The position numbers and the translations under genes were made by a program. Below the pieces are notes generated by a model that saw only the letters and a list, made by a program, of their open reading frames with translations, ran no database searches and was not told where the DNA came from. From Amyelois transitella (Eukaryota > Arthropoda > Insecta > Lepidoptera > Pyralidae), in contig NC_083505.1 of the NCBI RefSeq assembly GCF_032362555.1, positions 2,967,501 to 3,031,500 on the forward strand: a DNA stretch of 64,000 bases, written 5' to 3'. Positions 53,081 through 64,000 of this stretch are shown here, piece by piece. Position 1 is the stretch's first letter, and every line of letters starts with the position of its first letter.

Positions 53081-53415
53081 TTATACCTAGATGTGGGACG
53101 ATTTAGTAAGTCATTTATTTTATACCCAGATGTGGAGTGAGTGAGTCATCCCATTTATACCCAGATGGGGGGCGAGTGAGTGAATCATCCCATTTATACC
53201 CAGATGTAGGGCGAGTGAGTGAATCATCCCATTCATACCCAGATGTAGGGCGAGTGAGTGAGTCATCCCATTTATACCCAGATGTAGGGCGAGTGAGTGA
53301 GTCATCCCATTTATACCCAGATGTAGGGCGAGTGAGTGAGTCATCCCATTCATACCCAGACTTGGGGCGAGTTAGAGTGAGTCATCCCATATTCATCCAA
53401 ATGTGGGGCGAATGC
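53081..53415. repeat. 39-bp minisatellite
   Basis: About seven good copies and two degenerate end copies of a unit with CCCAGATGTAGGGCGAGTGA and GTGAGTCATCCCATTTATA. 39 is a multiple of three, so both strands stay open by chance (13-residue repeats SESSHLYPDVGRV on +). Lies in the noncoding region beyond the CTD phosphatase. Confidence 0.92.
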
Positions 53416-56301
53416 GCGATACTTCCATTTAACCTAGATGCCTTCCACATTTATTAATACCAATTTATTTTTAAACACCTGTTACAATGATTTTCCAAAG
53501 ATTGTGTATATGGTTGTATTACGCGACTGCATGCACTCAAAACGCAATACTTATTGGTTTCCCGTGGCTTGCGATGTGGATTACTAGGTGTCACCCATTG
53601 ACCACAGTAGACGGCATTTATTTGTAAGCATTAACATTAGCGTAGGATGTTATAGTAATATATACGTTGATTTCTCTAGTTGTAAGCATTCTGTTGTTTA
53701 ATGACGCGTTCTTTTAAACATACTGTATCTTAGGCTCCTTAGATATACACCCTGTGACTCTTAGACGTTCTACGTTTATATTAACTTGACTATAGAAATC
53801 GTCCAACAGTGTTATATAGGTAATATTGTTAATATTATTTTAAATCGTAATGCATGCAATAAAATTTGATTGATATTTTCTAATGTCTTATATTAATAAA
53901 ATATAATAAATTTTATTTTATGTCTAACATTACCTAACTTGCGAGTTTCGGGTATAAGTTATTGTATCGTTTATTTAATAAAATATTCTTTTTAATGTAT
54001 GACGGGGAGATGTAATGGATGCAATAATTTTGCCGTTGTCTTTGAATTGTTTACAACTTAATTTAGCTTATGACGGCTTTCAGATGTAAATGCATATAAT
54101 TTGAACCTATAAAACTCCCTTAGCTCGCAATTCTTGATTTGCTTGTAAACAAAGTACAAATACAATAGCGTGGCTCGTGTTATTGAGAACAAAAATATTA
54201 TAAAATATAATTTCTTAAATATAAGGTTGTGCTTATGCTGTACTACATATCTTTCACTTGCAAAATCAAAACATCGGAGAAATTAAATTCTTGCCTTTCT
54301 ATAAAAATGAAAAAATAAATACTCTTGATTTTTGTAAATCTAACATAACTCTAGCTACCCACCTGTAATTCAAATATTTTTTATCTGTGACAGCTTGGCA
54401 AGAAAGGAATTTATTTTATAAAGAATTGATAAAGCCGTTTATACAGCAAGGCCTTTATTGCATTAATATTACGTGAAGAACACCAAGCTATCAGAGATAA
54501 AACTCTCAATTGTATTACACTGCCTTCGCCTGTTTCGGCTGTGGTTGTACAGTAAGATCGATAATTGTTTAATTTTATCGATTTAAGTATGATAATGTAC
54601 TTACGGCCTTGTATCGCGTAGCTATTTTTTATCTTCCTTCGTTCAATCGGTCCAGTTTTCGATTTTATTTCAGCCACAGTCCAAAACGTGTCAGGGTCTT
54701 GAATGTCTAATGAAGTCCATAACATGGACATATCAATTTTGTGTAGTGTTAAAAATCTATGACTTGTAATCAATTGACAATTTACTAACAACCTAGGGTA
54801 AAAGTGATATTAAAACGAAAGCCATACCGTATTATAGGTAATTCATTCTATCATGGTTTGAAACAATCTTTATATATCTATACAATCAAATAAAATAATA
54901 AATGAGAGATCGAATCAGGTAAACTAGCTCTCTTGTAATACACCTTTTTTCAATTAATACGATTGAATTTAAAAACACGAAATTCCGCCAGTCGCTTATT
55001 GATCAATATTTTTTAATTCCCGTTCCTGAGTTCTAAACGACTCCTTCACAAAAATATATGTTAAAGCTTGTGAACCTTTTGATCATTGTAACAAAGAATA
55101 CTATGCTTTGAATTTTGCAACTGTCAACGAAGTCTGGTTTTTTAAATCGAAAAAATTGTAGATATCATGTACAGCACATTACGGGATTATGAATTGGTAC
55201 CTATCAAACACTAGGCAAGTGAGAGGACTATAATTATTATATTTATGATGTGTAATAGCCATGGAAAATAGGGGAAATCACGTGAGTAGCTAGGTAACAT
55301 TTACCTGTGACGAAATTTATATAATGGTGTACATTTTTGATATGATGTTGTACAAAAGAGAAGTTTGGTATGTTATTTTATAGGAATGAAATAAATAGCC
55401 TTAATAAACAAGCGGTTTGTATTATTTGATAAATCCTTTTATAAAATGTAATAATTGTTGTGTTTCACATCTGAGTAAAACGTTTCTTTTAAAATCTGTT
55501 TACTAATATATTTTTGAACCCAAACAAAGTATTGATAAACGCATTGCTACTATAATTGGCACTGTTTAGAAGAAAAAAGACAAGCATTTTTTATGCGAAC
55601 TTTATTAATATACATTTTTCAAATTTTCTAACTCACCTCAGATAATATAGTAAGACAAGAAGATATAAATATTATAATTATACAACATTCTTAATCCATT
55701 TTGATATGGTACTAAAATGTACTTAAATATAATTATTTAACAGTCAAATAGTTAAAATACTTGAAACATCGGCGCAGACATGCAGCATAGAAAATTGAAC
55801 TTTATAATTATTGTATTAAAATGCAAAATACAGTTTACTGACATAATTAGGGGTTGCTGATCTTCTGATAGAGAATAGCATTTATTTCAATATTTATGAA
55901 GTTCATTTTTCTTAGTTTACCTTGTTCTCCCCAGACTTGTACACAATACGTTTGATATCACTTAATCTCATTTTATTTGGTTAATGCCTTATCAGTATTT
56001 GGTTATGTATGATACTTACATTATAATTGAAATTGGGACAATTAATTGTAGTTTCTCGACCCGTTGATTTGTACTAAATTAATGACTTAATTATTATTTC
56101 CATAGGAATAGGAGTTATCATAGGCATATTAACAAACTTTTCCAGGGGGACCTAGAGGCTTATTCACGAACGGTCACAGATATGTCTTCTCTCTCTTTCT
56201 AGCATTGATGTTAAATAATCTGCTACAAAGAAAGAGAAGATTTATAGCTTTTGAATGTTTTTAATTGGATAGTGCTATTTTTGGAATTCAGGGGTGCTAT
56301 T

Positions 56302-56420
56302 TACATACATATAGTCACGTTTATATTGTATAGACTGAAAGGCCATGTTCGGCTGTAAGGTAATGATGGAATGGAAATTCAAATAGTGTCAGGTTGCTGA
56401 AGAATCCCAAGTTTATGTGG
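56302..56420 (-). repeat. SINE S1, internally deleted
   Basis: ACATACATATAGTCACGTTT joined to AGACTGAAAGGCCATGTTCG; the tail-proximal core is missing. Confidence 0.7.
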
Positions 56421-57414
56421 TATTGAAATCTGAAAATTCTGGGGTAACACAACATACCCTTTCCTTCCTACGCCCATGGGAATTCTTTGACTTTGTTTGA
56501 CAATTATTTAACACGACATCTAGTCTACTTGAGGGTAAAGGCCGATAAAGAAGTGTACCTCATTCCTCATGAATGAGTCTCATTTTGTTCATTCAATGTA
56601 TGAACATATATGACAATAGTTATTCACAATCGCAGTTACGGGTTATTTATAAATTACCTTTATATATTATATAATTTTATTAAAGCAGCACATAACATGG
56701 CAAGAAATCGACACATCTAAATTAGAAAAATATGATTACTGATTTTTTTGGCACATAATAATTTTTGCGTTTAGTTTTTTACTTTTGGCTAAGTTCACTT
56801 TTTCTTTATGAATTAAGTATAGTGAGAAAGAGTGAACTTAGCAAGCCAAAACTACTTACAACATTGCGAAATTATACAACATAATTTCCACAGCCTTAAA
56901 AAACTTAAAACATAACATCTTAACAAATAACTTTGGAATCTAAGAACCGTTGGACCAAACCGTGTTTTATTAAGATACAAAACAATACTATTTTGTGACC
57001 TTGAGATTCACAAAAAATAGGCCAATTTTACATATTAACTGTGTCGCGTTAACTCTAAATAATTTATATATATATCTTCCTATATAAAATCGGATTTAAT
57101 GTTTTTTAATAAACTGCTATAGACAGTACAACAACTGTCACAGAGCTTTAATTGACTTTAAAATTGTAAAGTCTAAATAACACAAATCTTTAGTGAACTC
57201 TCTAAGCAAAATAATTTTTTTTAAAGCTTATTCAATTCATACAACATTAACATAATAATAAATAAAATTACATCAAAAACTAGCTGCTCGCAACGTCGCT
57301 TTCTCAAATTAAGCATTCTCATTCACGAAACAAGAAAATAATAGAAGTCGCCGACAAAAGGTACCGGTAGGTAAGGTCATATCTAACTACCGTGCCTCAG
57401 CTTTCCTTTATCTT

Positions 57415-57740
57415 CTTCCTCCTGGCTTTACCCGGTCACATCCTCACCACTCTGGAGAGGAGCCCGGGGTATGCCTTTGACCATGGACCCTGGATTGGGG
57501 GAGTCAGGTTTTTACACGAAACGCCTTCCATCTGATTTCCACAATCTTTGCAGGGAACTTAACCTCTTTTGGAGCATGGTTGCCTGAATGAGCAGGTTTC
57601 CTCACGATTTTTCCATCACCGGTTAGTATTCAACAGAACTTCGAAAATAGTCATTGGTACATAGCCGAGGTGAGATTTGAACCTGTGACTTTGAGTATCA
57701 CGCATTTTAACCAGACACCTTACCGATTCGACCCCGACGC
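57415..57740 (-). repeat. tRNA-related SINE S3, antisense
   Basis: GGCTTTACCCGGTCACATCC, GGGGGAGTCAGGTTTTTACA and, at the head, GAGATTTGAACCTGTGACTT (B box on -). Same family as 29160-29500. Confidence 0.7.
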
Positions 57741-57911
57741 TATAATTTTCACATCATTTGGGATTAAATATAAATGGTTTACACTTTGAAACGATATCAA
57801 AATGGAATTATGACTTCACTTATTGAACACTTAGCGTATTAAACTTCCACATTGTTATCGGAGCAACTAATAACTAATTAAAACGCACCATTACGTATTG
57901 CGAGATCATCG

Positions 57912-57917
57912 TTTATT
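57912..57917 (-). terminator. ALS2: Candidate ALS2 poly(A) signal
   Basis: AATAAA on the - strand, 10 nt past the alsin stop codon. It is very close, so a downstream signal may be used instead. Confidence 0.35.
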
Positions 57918-57927
57918 TTGTTCGTCG

Positions 57928-60900
57928 TTAGTTCATCGACATCTTTTCTTGGAGTATTTGAAAGTAACAGGCCTGAAAAGAAAAATTCCAAATTTGAATT
58001 TACTTTTATTTTTTATTCGATTCTAGTCGCGATATACATATTTATGTGCCAATGCTTCTTTTTTATTTGAAAGTAAGCATCATCATTTTTGATACCACTT
58101 TGTAAGCCCCCTTATATAGGATGTCCTATCTCTTTCCATCACTTTGAGAGAGAGAAAGGATCGACGATCGTCAAGAGTAGAAGTTTGAAGAATATAATTG
58201 AAGCAAAAGTACTTTGCAGGGTTAGTAGAAAATGGCAGAATGTATTTTTTGTCTACCAAGAAATAAGAGTGGTTATATTAATTAACATACCTTAAGTGTA
58301 GTAAACATAAGTCCCAGTTCCCCGTGTTGCATGCCCGGCTCCAGGAAATCCTCAACGAAGTGTATTTCTGAACCCAGCTGGAGGATGCGAGCGCGGACCA
58401 CCACGAAATGGAACACGGGGAACAACTCGTCCATGCTCCAAAGGTAGTTCTGACCTGTCACACACAGGTTGAATTTTCATTGTCAAGGTAGAAAATACCT
58501 TGACAGCATGTTTGGACGACTGAACTGATTGGGTTTCCATAAAAATAAATAGATAGTAAAAACCATTTTATTTTCCCATACTAAGACAGATCAGCAAATA
58601 AACCGGTCTGCAATCAAATTTTCCCGTTTTTTTTTTCATTTAAATTTTTTTGTTTTTTATATAGAACTCTATTCAGTTTCATCGTCCAAAAATGTTAAAA
58701 TTTCCTTAACGAAAAACAAAAACATTCTGCAAAAGAGAGCGTTTGCAAACAAGCGTAGTCAGTTGTAAGTAGTTTTAAAAATAAAACAATTCTCAAAATT
58801 AGTAAACTATAAATTTTGATGATAGATGAAAGTTAAAATCTTTATTTTAAAAATTGGTCTTCATTCACAATCAACATAAGATTCAAATTACCCAATTCCT
58901 GTTGCACAGCCGTCGTCATCTTCTGGAATGTGCTACGAATTACAAGAAGTTTCTCTATCGGTGAGAACGTAGTCTTCAGCTGCTGTAGAGTTTCGACGGC
59001 TTCTTGGAACAGTTGCTCTTTGAGCGGCGAGTACGGAGGAGACATTTGAGAGTTCCGGGTATTGTAACCGATCCAGAATTTTCTGTAACAAATAACTACT
59101 CTGTAGTTCCTTACCAAAAATGCTTCTGAAAATTTGACTCCTCTGTTTTCGTCCATTTTGATTGGTTATGTTTTTATGTGCGACAAATGATTTTAATCAG
59201 GTATACTATGCCAAGTTGTGACTCTTGAGTCTTAACTTTGGAACGTGGTGAAGAACTACATTACCCTTCTATGACTGTTCAAAGTTTTATAAAAATGGAC
59301 AAGACTAACAAATTATGTTATAATGTAAAACCATGAGACGAGAGTGTTAACTCACTGGTCTATTCCTAAGAACGCCATCAGCGTGAGGTCCGGTTGTCTG
59401 TTCCACTTCATGAGTCGTCTCCAGTACAAATCGTCTTCCCTCTTATTGTGTAACGCGTATAACACGAACAAAGCCGGATGCACGCGCGGTAGTAGGGTCG
59501 GTTGGAGCAATGAAGCTGCTGATACCACCTCACTGGAATTATATAATTAAAGTATGTAGCTATTACCCTACATCGTAGTCATATTTGATTAGTTGAGCAC
59601 GGAATAAACCCCGAATAAATCTTTTTATTATATATAATCACGTCTTTATCCCTTGCGGAATCCCTCTAAAGTGCCGGAAACCACACGGCACGTACGTTGG
59701 ATGAAAAACATACGAAAACATTGGAGATACTTGCGACTCTGCAAATTTTGCAACAATTCACTCGATCAGGTTAACCAATACTCAGTTCATAGAAACTTAC
59801 CCATCAATAGGATTGCTGTCCACATTTCCCTCGTCAGTTTTATACGGCAACACCACATCAGTGCCCTCTGGTGGCAGAGCGGGGAACAACAAACGGACCA
59901 CTTGGTACAAACGGGTGGTGATGCTCTTTAACTCCTTGACAGCATGGCTAAGGAGTAATGGGTGGACTCTGACCCCGCCGTAAGTGGTGTTGAAAGCGTT
60001 GGTGAGAGCCAGGACCAGCTGGCCTAGCGGGTGATGCGTGGACTCGCAAGCCTGTAAAAGTGAAATTTGTAATTGTACTTGATTGCTTGTGCCTTAAAAA
60101 AAAATTTATAATTTGATTGAACTTTACTTCCATTTGGGATTTTAGAAAATGCTGCGTCAATAAATATGATGATTTTTTTTTGCGAATTCGACGAGTAATA
60201 TAAAGCATGAGAAATTGCATTTGATATTGAATACAGAAAAAAAAGGTGGATGAGAAAAGCACAAAACCGTGGAGAATGGCGTGCATTACTAGAGGCCTAC
60301 ATCCAGCAGTGGATGAGTATGGGTTGAAGAAGAAGAAGACAGAAAAAAAAGATTTATAGACGTGCATATAATCATGCCTTTATTCCTTACGGGGTAGGCA
60401 GGGTCAACAGTCTCGAAAAGACTGAAAGGCCACATTCAGCTGTATGGCTTCATTATAGGATTGAGATTAAATAAACTTACGTTCTGCAAATACTGTTTCA
60501 ACTCAAAATAGCTGTCCAAATCCAGGTTCTTCTGTCCAAAATGGGGTATCACCTCCAGGCAATCAACTGACTTCTCCATATCACAACCTTTGGGTTTCTT
60601 CAAGGGAGTCTTGTGTTTATCTTTATGCGAACAGGAAATGGCCACAGCTACTTTCTGCCAAATTTTAACGTTGTCTATGGTCGCAACAGGGCCGTTAGCG
60701 AAGTGGTTTCCGGTTGGCGTTAATATTGTTTCCGTAACGCCGAGACATTGGAAGCATTGGCGGAACAGGGCGTTCCATTTCTGATTTGACGCGACGCTCA
60801 GTTTGCCGAATGAACTGAAAATGAATGCGCAACATTTTTTTTTATTATTTTGATCCACGATGTTAAATGACTTTGGTTTAGTCACTAAATCTCGTGTTAT

Positions 60901-63745
60901 ATTTGCATATTTGTAATTTGTAAGTAAACGTCACATTAAACTGACGCTTAGAATTTGCAAAACATGGTATGGACGTACGTATTTTCATTCATTTTCCAGG
61001 TAGGGAGCTTTTTAGCAGGTAGGGGAACCAGGGTAAATATTTATATCAAACGTATTCGGGTTAAAAATTCGCTCGCGGGGCAGAATCAGCATGATCTTCA
61101 CTCATTCAGTCCAGGCTCCATATACTGAACCCTCAATCTTATTTTTACTGGAGAATGTCAACACTCCTTACTAGAGAAAGTAAACTTTATGTCAACCGTA
61201 CTTAGGCTTTGAATTCGCTGGCGGGACATCACTAGACAATCAGCTGCATCGTCTAAAGCCATATCTTAACCAGGTAAGAAGTTCATACATACATATACAA
61301 TAAGAGTGGCCAAGATAATAAAAACTTTATGTCAAACGTACTTAGGCTTAGAATTCGCTGGCGGTGCGGGATTGGACACGTTCAGCTGCATGGTGGCGTT
61401 GCTGATCTTCACCCCCTCAGTCCAGGCTCCACACAAAGACCCCTCGATCTTGTCCCCGCTTGAGAAAGTCAACACGCCTTTGCCGGAGAACACGCCGGCG
61501 GACCTGAACTCGCCCTCGTAGTGAGTGCCATCTTCGAAGACCATTACGCCGTGTCCCTAAATATTAACAACAAAATTTATGAAATTAAAAATATAAAGGT
61601 ATTGGATATTTAAAGACTTCTTTATTTAAATATTAGAAATAGAAAGAAGTCCAATACACTTCCTTTTCTCAGAGACATACTCAAAGACAATTCTTTTTCT
61701 CTTTTTTTAGAATTTACAGCAGAAAGTATGAAAGTCTAAGACTGTTGGCACTGCCCTCCCCGTAAGAGATAATATCGTGACTATGTATGTAGGTAAGAAA
61801 GGCGAAGACCATCGGCCCTGGAACGGTGAGGTATAGGTCAGGGAATATTAGTGTTGTCAAAATATCAATAAGTGCCGATAAGTACTTATTACCGTATGAA
61901 AATGTTTAGTTATAGCACATTAGTATTACAAATGTTCAAGGTCACGATATGATAAATATGTGTTAATTTCCGGCGTCAAATATTTGTAAACTCTTTATAC
62001 TCATAAAATTTCGTATCTGTATGCCCATAAACAAATAGTGGGTCTGTGTGTTATAAAAATAACATTATCATTACCCTAATGAGGTAAACATTATCGGCAT
62101 CTGCGAAGAGGATCTATATCTCCTTGCCGTGACGACTTGAGAGAGTCGGTGGTCGAATGAGTAAGCTATCCGACTAAAAATATGCGCGTGGAGGGCACAG
62201 GTTTAAACCCTGGACCAATTTGCGGTAGCACCTACCAAGTACCAGGTTGCGGAGGTCAGATGAGAGGTCGCTCCGTGTAAAAAAATGACTCGCCCGATCT
62301 AGGATGAAGGTCAAAAGGCGCAACCCAGGCTCTTCTGCAGAAATGTGGGGATGAAACCGGGGTTAACGCCAGGAGAAAAAAGTCTTTTGAAACGAGCAAG
62401 CAACATCCAAACTGGGCTAGGTCAACAGGGTCAGATCTTATTACACGTGGTTAAAACCTCGAACCTGCCTCCTTAGTATACAACGCGCGACGCCGTTTTC
62501 ATCGCGTAAAAGACTATAGCTGTTTCGCTTTTTATTATGACGTGATACGGAACAGCGATAGTTTTTCGCGCGATAGAAAAAGTCGTCGAGTGTGCTGTAA
62601 TGGTGCACAAAAACAGACGTTAAAACAAACGACGGTTATTGGTGCATTACTGTAGGTAAAGTCAATGACAGAAAAACCTGACCCCAGTTCGTACAACAAA
62701 AAACCATTGGATTGCGAGGTTTATCTGCCGTTGACTGTACATTAAAAAGTACATGGTGAATATGTTACGACTTGTACACGTATTAAAATGTTAAATACCT
62801 GGATTTTTTACATATATTGATAAAGTATTAATCTGTTTCCTATTACTTAGATAACATTTATGGAATATATTATGGCCAGTCTCACATATATAATTTAGAT
62901 CGATCCCTTAATGACATTTCATAAGAACTTGATAAAATATTACGTTGATTAAGATATACCTAATTTCAAAATAATTAATTTATTTTCGATATCATTCATA
63001 TTCATGTTTGTCATTTCACGCTATATACGATACTTGACCAATCTTCACAAAATTTTATGATACAGGAGTTCTGAGAGAGACATTGTATTTTTTTTTACTA
63101 ATATAGCCTAAAAGTAGAATTTACACGATAGTACTCTTATCCTGAGTTTGTACTTTTAAAAATAAACATTAATAATGCAAAGATATCCTGGACTGCAGGC
63201 AAACATCAGCAAAGACAAAGTGAATAAGCCGAAACCTGAATTCACAGGATTTGTGTGAAATATTGAGATGCTCAATAATCACGAGCGAAACCATGCTCAA
63301 CAGTACGAGTACTTTCAGTATTTAATCTATTCATTCCTTATCACTGCCAAGTACACAACCTTGCCAAAACGTGCAAATCATACGCAAACACGGCGTATCT
63401 AAATAAAACTCACCGTAAGCACGTCTTGCATGAAAAGACCTTCATAGTAAATCCCGTCCAAGGTCACAATCAGGCCGCATCCATGCTTCTTATTATCACT
63501 CCAGTTCCCGAGGTATTTTTCACCCTTCCCAATGTCATCCATCACGCCGTACCCTTGCCTGGCACCATTTACCCATTCTCCGGTGTAAATAGTTGCTGTC
63601 GAAGTGGTGAAATCTCCCTGCTTTTTTATCCCGTGGCCGTGGGGTAAACCGTCCTTGAAATATCCCTCATATATGTCGCCGGTCGTGTATTTTAGGACCC
63701 CATAACCGTTTTGCAAGTTGTCCTTCCATTGGCCTTCGTATATGC
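57928..63745 (-). CDS. ALS2: Alsin (ALS2), C-terminal eight exons; 5' end outside window
   Basis: Exons in transcript order: 63414-63745, 61342-61556, 60481-60814, 59801-60051, 59356-59532, 58892-59082, 58291-58454, 57928-57972; phases agree, giving about 569 codons. The first two exons encode MORN repeats ([73 protein letters not shown]). The middle exons are alsin-specific ([17 protein letters not shown]). The last exons carry the VPS9 guanine-exchange region: [47 protein letters not shown]. Alsin activates Rab5 and acts with Rac1 on endosomes. The exon 58291-58454 acceptor was set four codon-bases upstream (CAG before GTCAGAAC) because this keeps the VPS9 frame. The N-terminal RCC1 and DH/PH regions lie right of 64000. 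Degenerate copies of exon 61342-61556 lie just downstream. Confidence 0.95.
59625..59695 (-). repeat. SINE S1 with large internal deletion
   Basis: TATAATCACGTCTTTATCCC TTGCGG is joined directly to the head GCCGGAAACCACACGGCAC. Confidence 0.7.
60240..60357 (+). repeat. RTE LINE 3' relic
   Basis: Reads [13 protein letters not shown] then a stop and GAAGAAGAAGAAGA, the same ending as the RTE at 25017-26385. Lies in an ALS2 intron. Confidence 0.75.
60362..60472 (-). repeat. SINE S1 fragment
   Basis: ATAATCATGCCTTTATTCCT to CTTCATTATAGGATTGAGAT; sits immediately after the RTE relic and ends near the donor of ALS2 exon 60481-60814. Confidence 0.75.
61040..61260 (-). pseudogene. Degenerate tandem copies of an ALS2 exon
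   Basis: 61043-61167 follows exon 61342-61556 with a deletion (ATCTTCACTCATTCAGTCCA; GAATGTCAACACTCC). 61182-61256 repeats its 3' end including the donor-side CGTACTTAGGCTTTGAATTC. Both have stops and indels. Confidence 0.75.
61728..61797 (+). repeat. SINE S1 3' fragment
   Basis: AAGACTGTTGGCACTGCCCT ... CGTGACTATGTATGTAGG. Confidence 0.6.
62148..62400 (+). repeat. tRNA-related SINE S3
   Basis: Head CGGTGGTCGAATGAGTAAGC and AGGTTTAAACCCTGGACC; body GACTCGCCCGATCTAGGATG and GGTTAACGCCAGGAG. Third copy of S3. Confidence 0.75.
62470..62580. repeat. Palindromic repeat M1
   Basis: ACGCGCGACGCCGTTTTCAT, CTATAGCTGTTTCGC and AGCGATAGTTTTTCGCGCG; closest to the copy at 30639-30752. Confidence 0.7.
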
Positions 63746-64000
63746 CTGGAAAATTTAAAATAATGGGATGTTAATATGGCGAATTTATCATTAGTACCGT
63801 CTAATTGTAATGTAATCATGTTAGCAGTGTATGTTTTGGTAATTTAGGGGAATATCCTAAGAATGCAGGTCCAAATAAAAAACACTTAAGTATGACTATG
63901 TTTTAAAACCAATTTTGAAACCAAATTATTGGTCTGGGAGAAACGTTTCTGCATGTTTTGGATCACAAAGGCAACGGTTTGATATCCAGATAAACATTTT
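63746..64000 (-). other. ALS2: ALS2 intron (partial)
   Basis: Upstream of exon 63414-63745; no exon or repeat recognised to the window end. Confidence 0.6.

Larger units (their letters stand above)
50021..57911. other. CTDSPL 3' UTR and intergenic region
   Basis: Starts with the phosphatase 3' UTR; a first AATAAA lies at 50727-50732, but later signals are many and the true end is unknown. Holds the 39-bp minisatellite (53081-53415), an S1 piece (56302-56420) and an S3 copy (57415-57740). Otherwise AT-rich, with no coding region or RNA gene recognised. Confidence 0.55.
61557..63413 (-). other. ALS2: ALS2 intron with S1, S3 and M1 repeats
   Basis: Holds an S1 3' piece (61728-61797), an S3 SINE (62148-62400) and M1 (62470-62580). 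62600-63400 has nothing recognised. Confidence 0.65.

Noticed and set aside
53120-53457. Open frames on both strands encoding 13-residue repeats
   Set aside because: They arise from the 39-bp minisatellite (a multiple of three); no start context, splice partner or domain supports a protein.
58352-58540. Frame across the ALS2 exon reading [14 protein letters not shown]
   Set aside because: Wrong frame; choosing the CAG acceptor at 58455 restores the conserved VPS9 sequence.

Overview
This is a gene-containing, AT-rich animal nuclear window, almost certainly from a moth or butterfly (Lepidoptera). The evidence is spliced genes with insect-type short exons and GT-AG introns, and many copies of short repeats ending in (TATG)n or (ACAT)n with the 'ccttgcggggtagacagagcc' type of core that is abundant in lepidopteran genomes. 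An RTE-clade LINE and a Helitron of lepidopteran type are also present. The species cannot be named from the sequence. There is no prokaryotic content, operon, CRISPR array or true tRNA/rRNA gene.

Six protein-coding genes are supported by spliced reading frames assembled by hand. (1) trbl, + strand: the last two exons of Tribbles pseudokinase (2655-3809); bases 1-2654 are its upstream intron, repeat-poor and unusually rich in C/EBP-type TTGCGNAA sites. (2) NDUFV1, - strand, 11634-17937: complex I 51-kDa flavoprotein, complete, 480 aa, with one 147-bp exon present twice in tandem. (3) LACTB2, + strand, 18886-20965: complete 294-aa metallo-beta-lactamase-fold endoribonuclease, divergent from NDUFV1. 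(4) RNGTT, - strand, 21541-34383: complete 597-aa two-domain mRNA-capping enzyme in 13 exons. (5) CTDSPL-type small CTD phosphatase (Drosophila hzg-like), + strand, 37096-50020: complete 293-aa protein in 5 exons with a 10-kb third intron. (6) ALS2 (alsin), - strand, 57928-63745 and beyond the right edge: last eight exons covering MORN repeats and the VPS9 domain.

Between and inside the genes lie transposable elements: an internally deleted pogo-like DNA transposon with TA duplications (5661-7659), a Helitron helicase remnant (42570-43597), a young 5'-truncated RTE with an 11-bp target duplication (25006-26396), Jockey/CR1-like LINE fragments, two tRNA-derived SINE families and about twenty copies of a (TATG)n-tailed SINE. 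That SINE shares its 3' end with a LINE also present about ten times here. Two cases of LINEs nested in that SINE are visible. A 39-bp minisatellite lies at 53081-53415.

The genes do not form a pathway, although two of them (RNGTT and the CTD phosphatase) both act around RNA polymerase II. I see no entirely new system. The best leads are the duplicated NDUFV1 exon pair (candidate mutually exclusive exons), the C/EBP-site cluster beside trbl (Tribbles is a known C/EBP antagonist), and degenerate tandem exon copies in the phosphatase and alsin genes. All exon joins are inferred from reading frame, homology remembered from the families and GT-AG sites; no transcript data were available.
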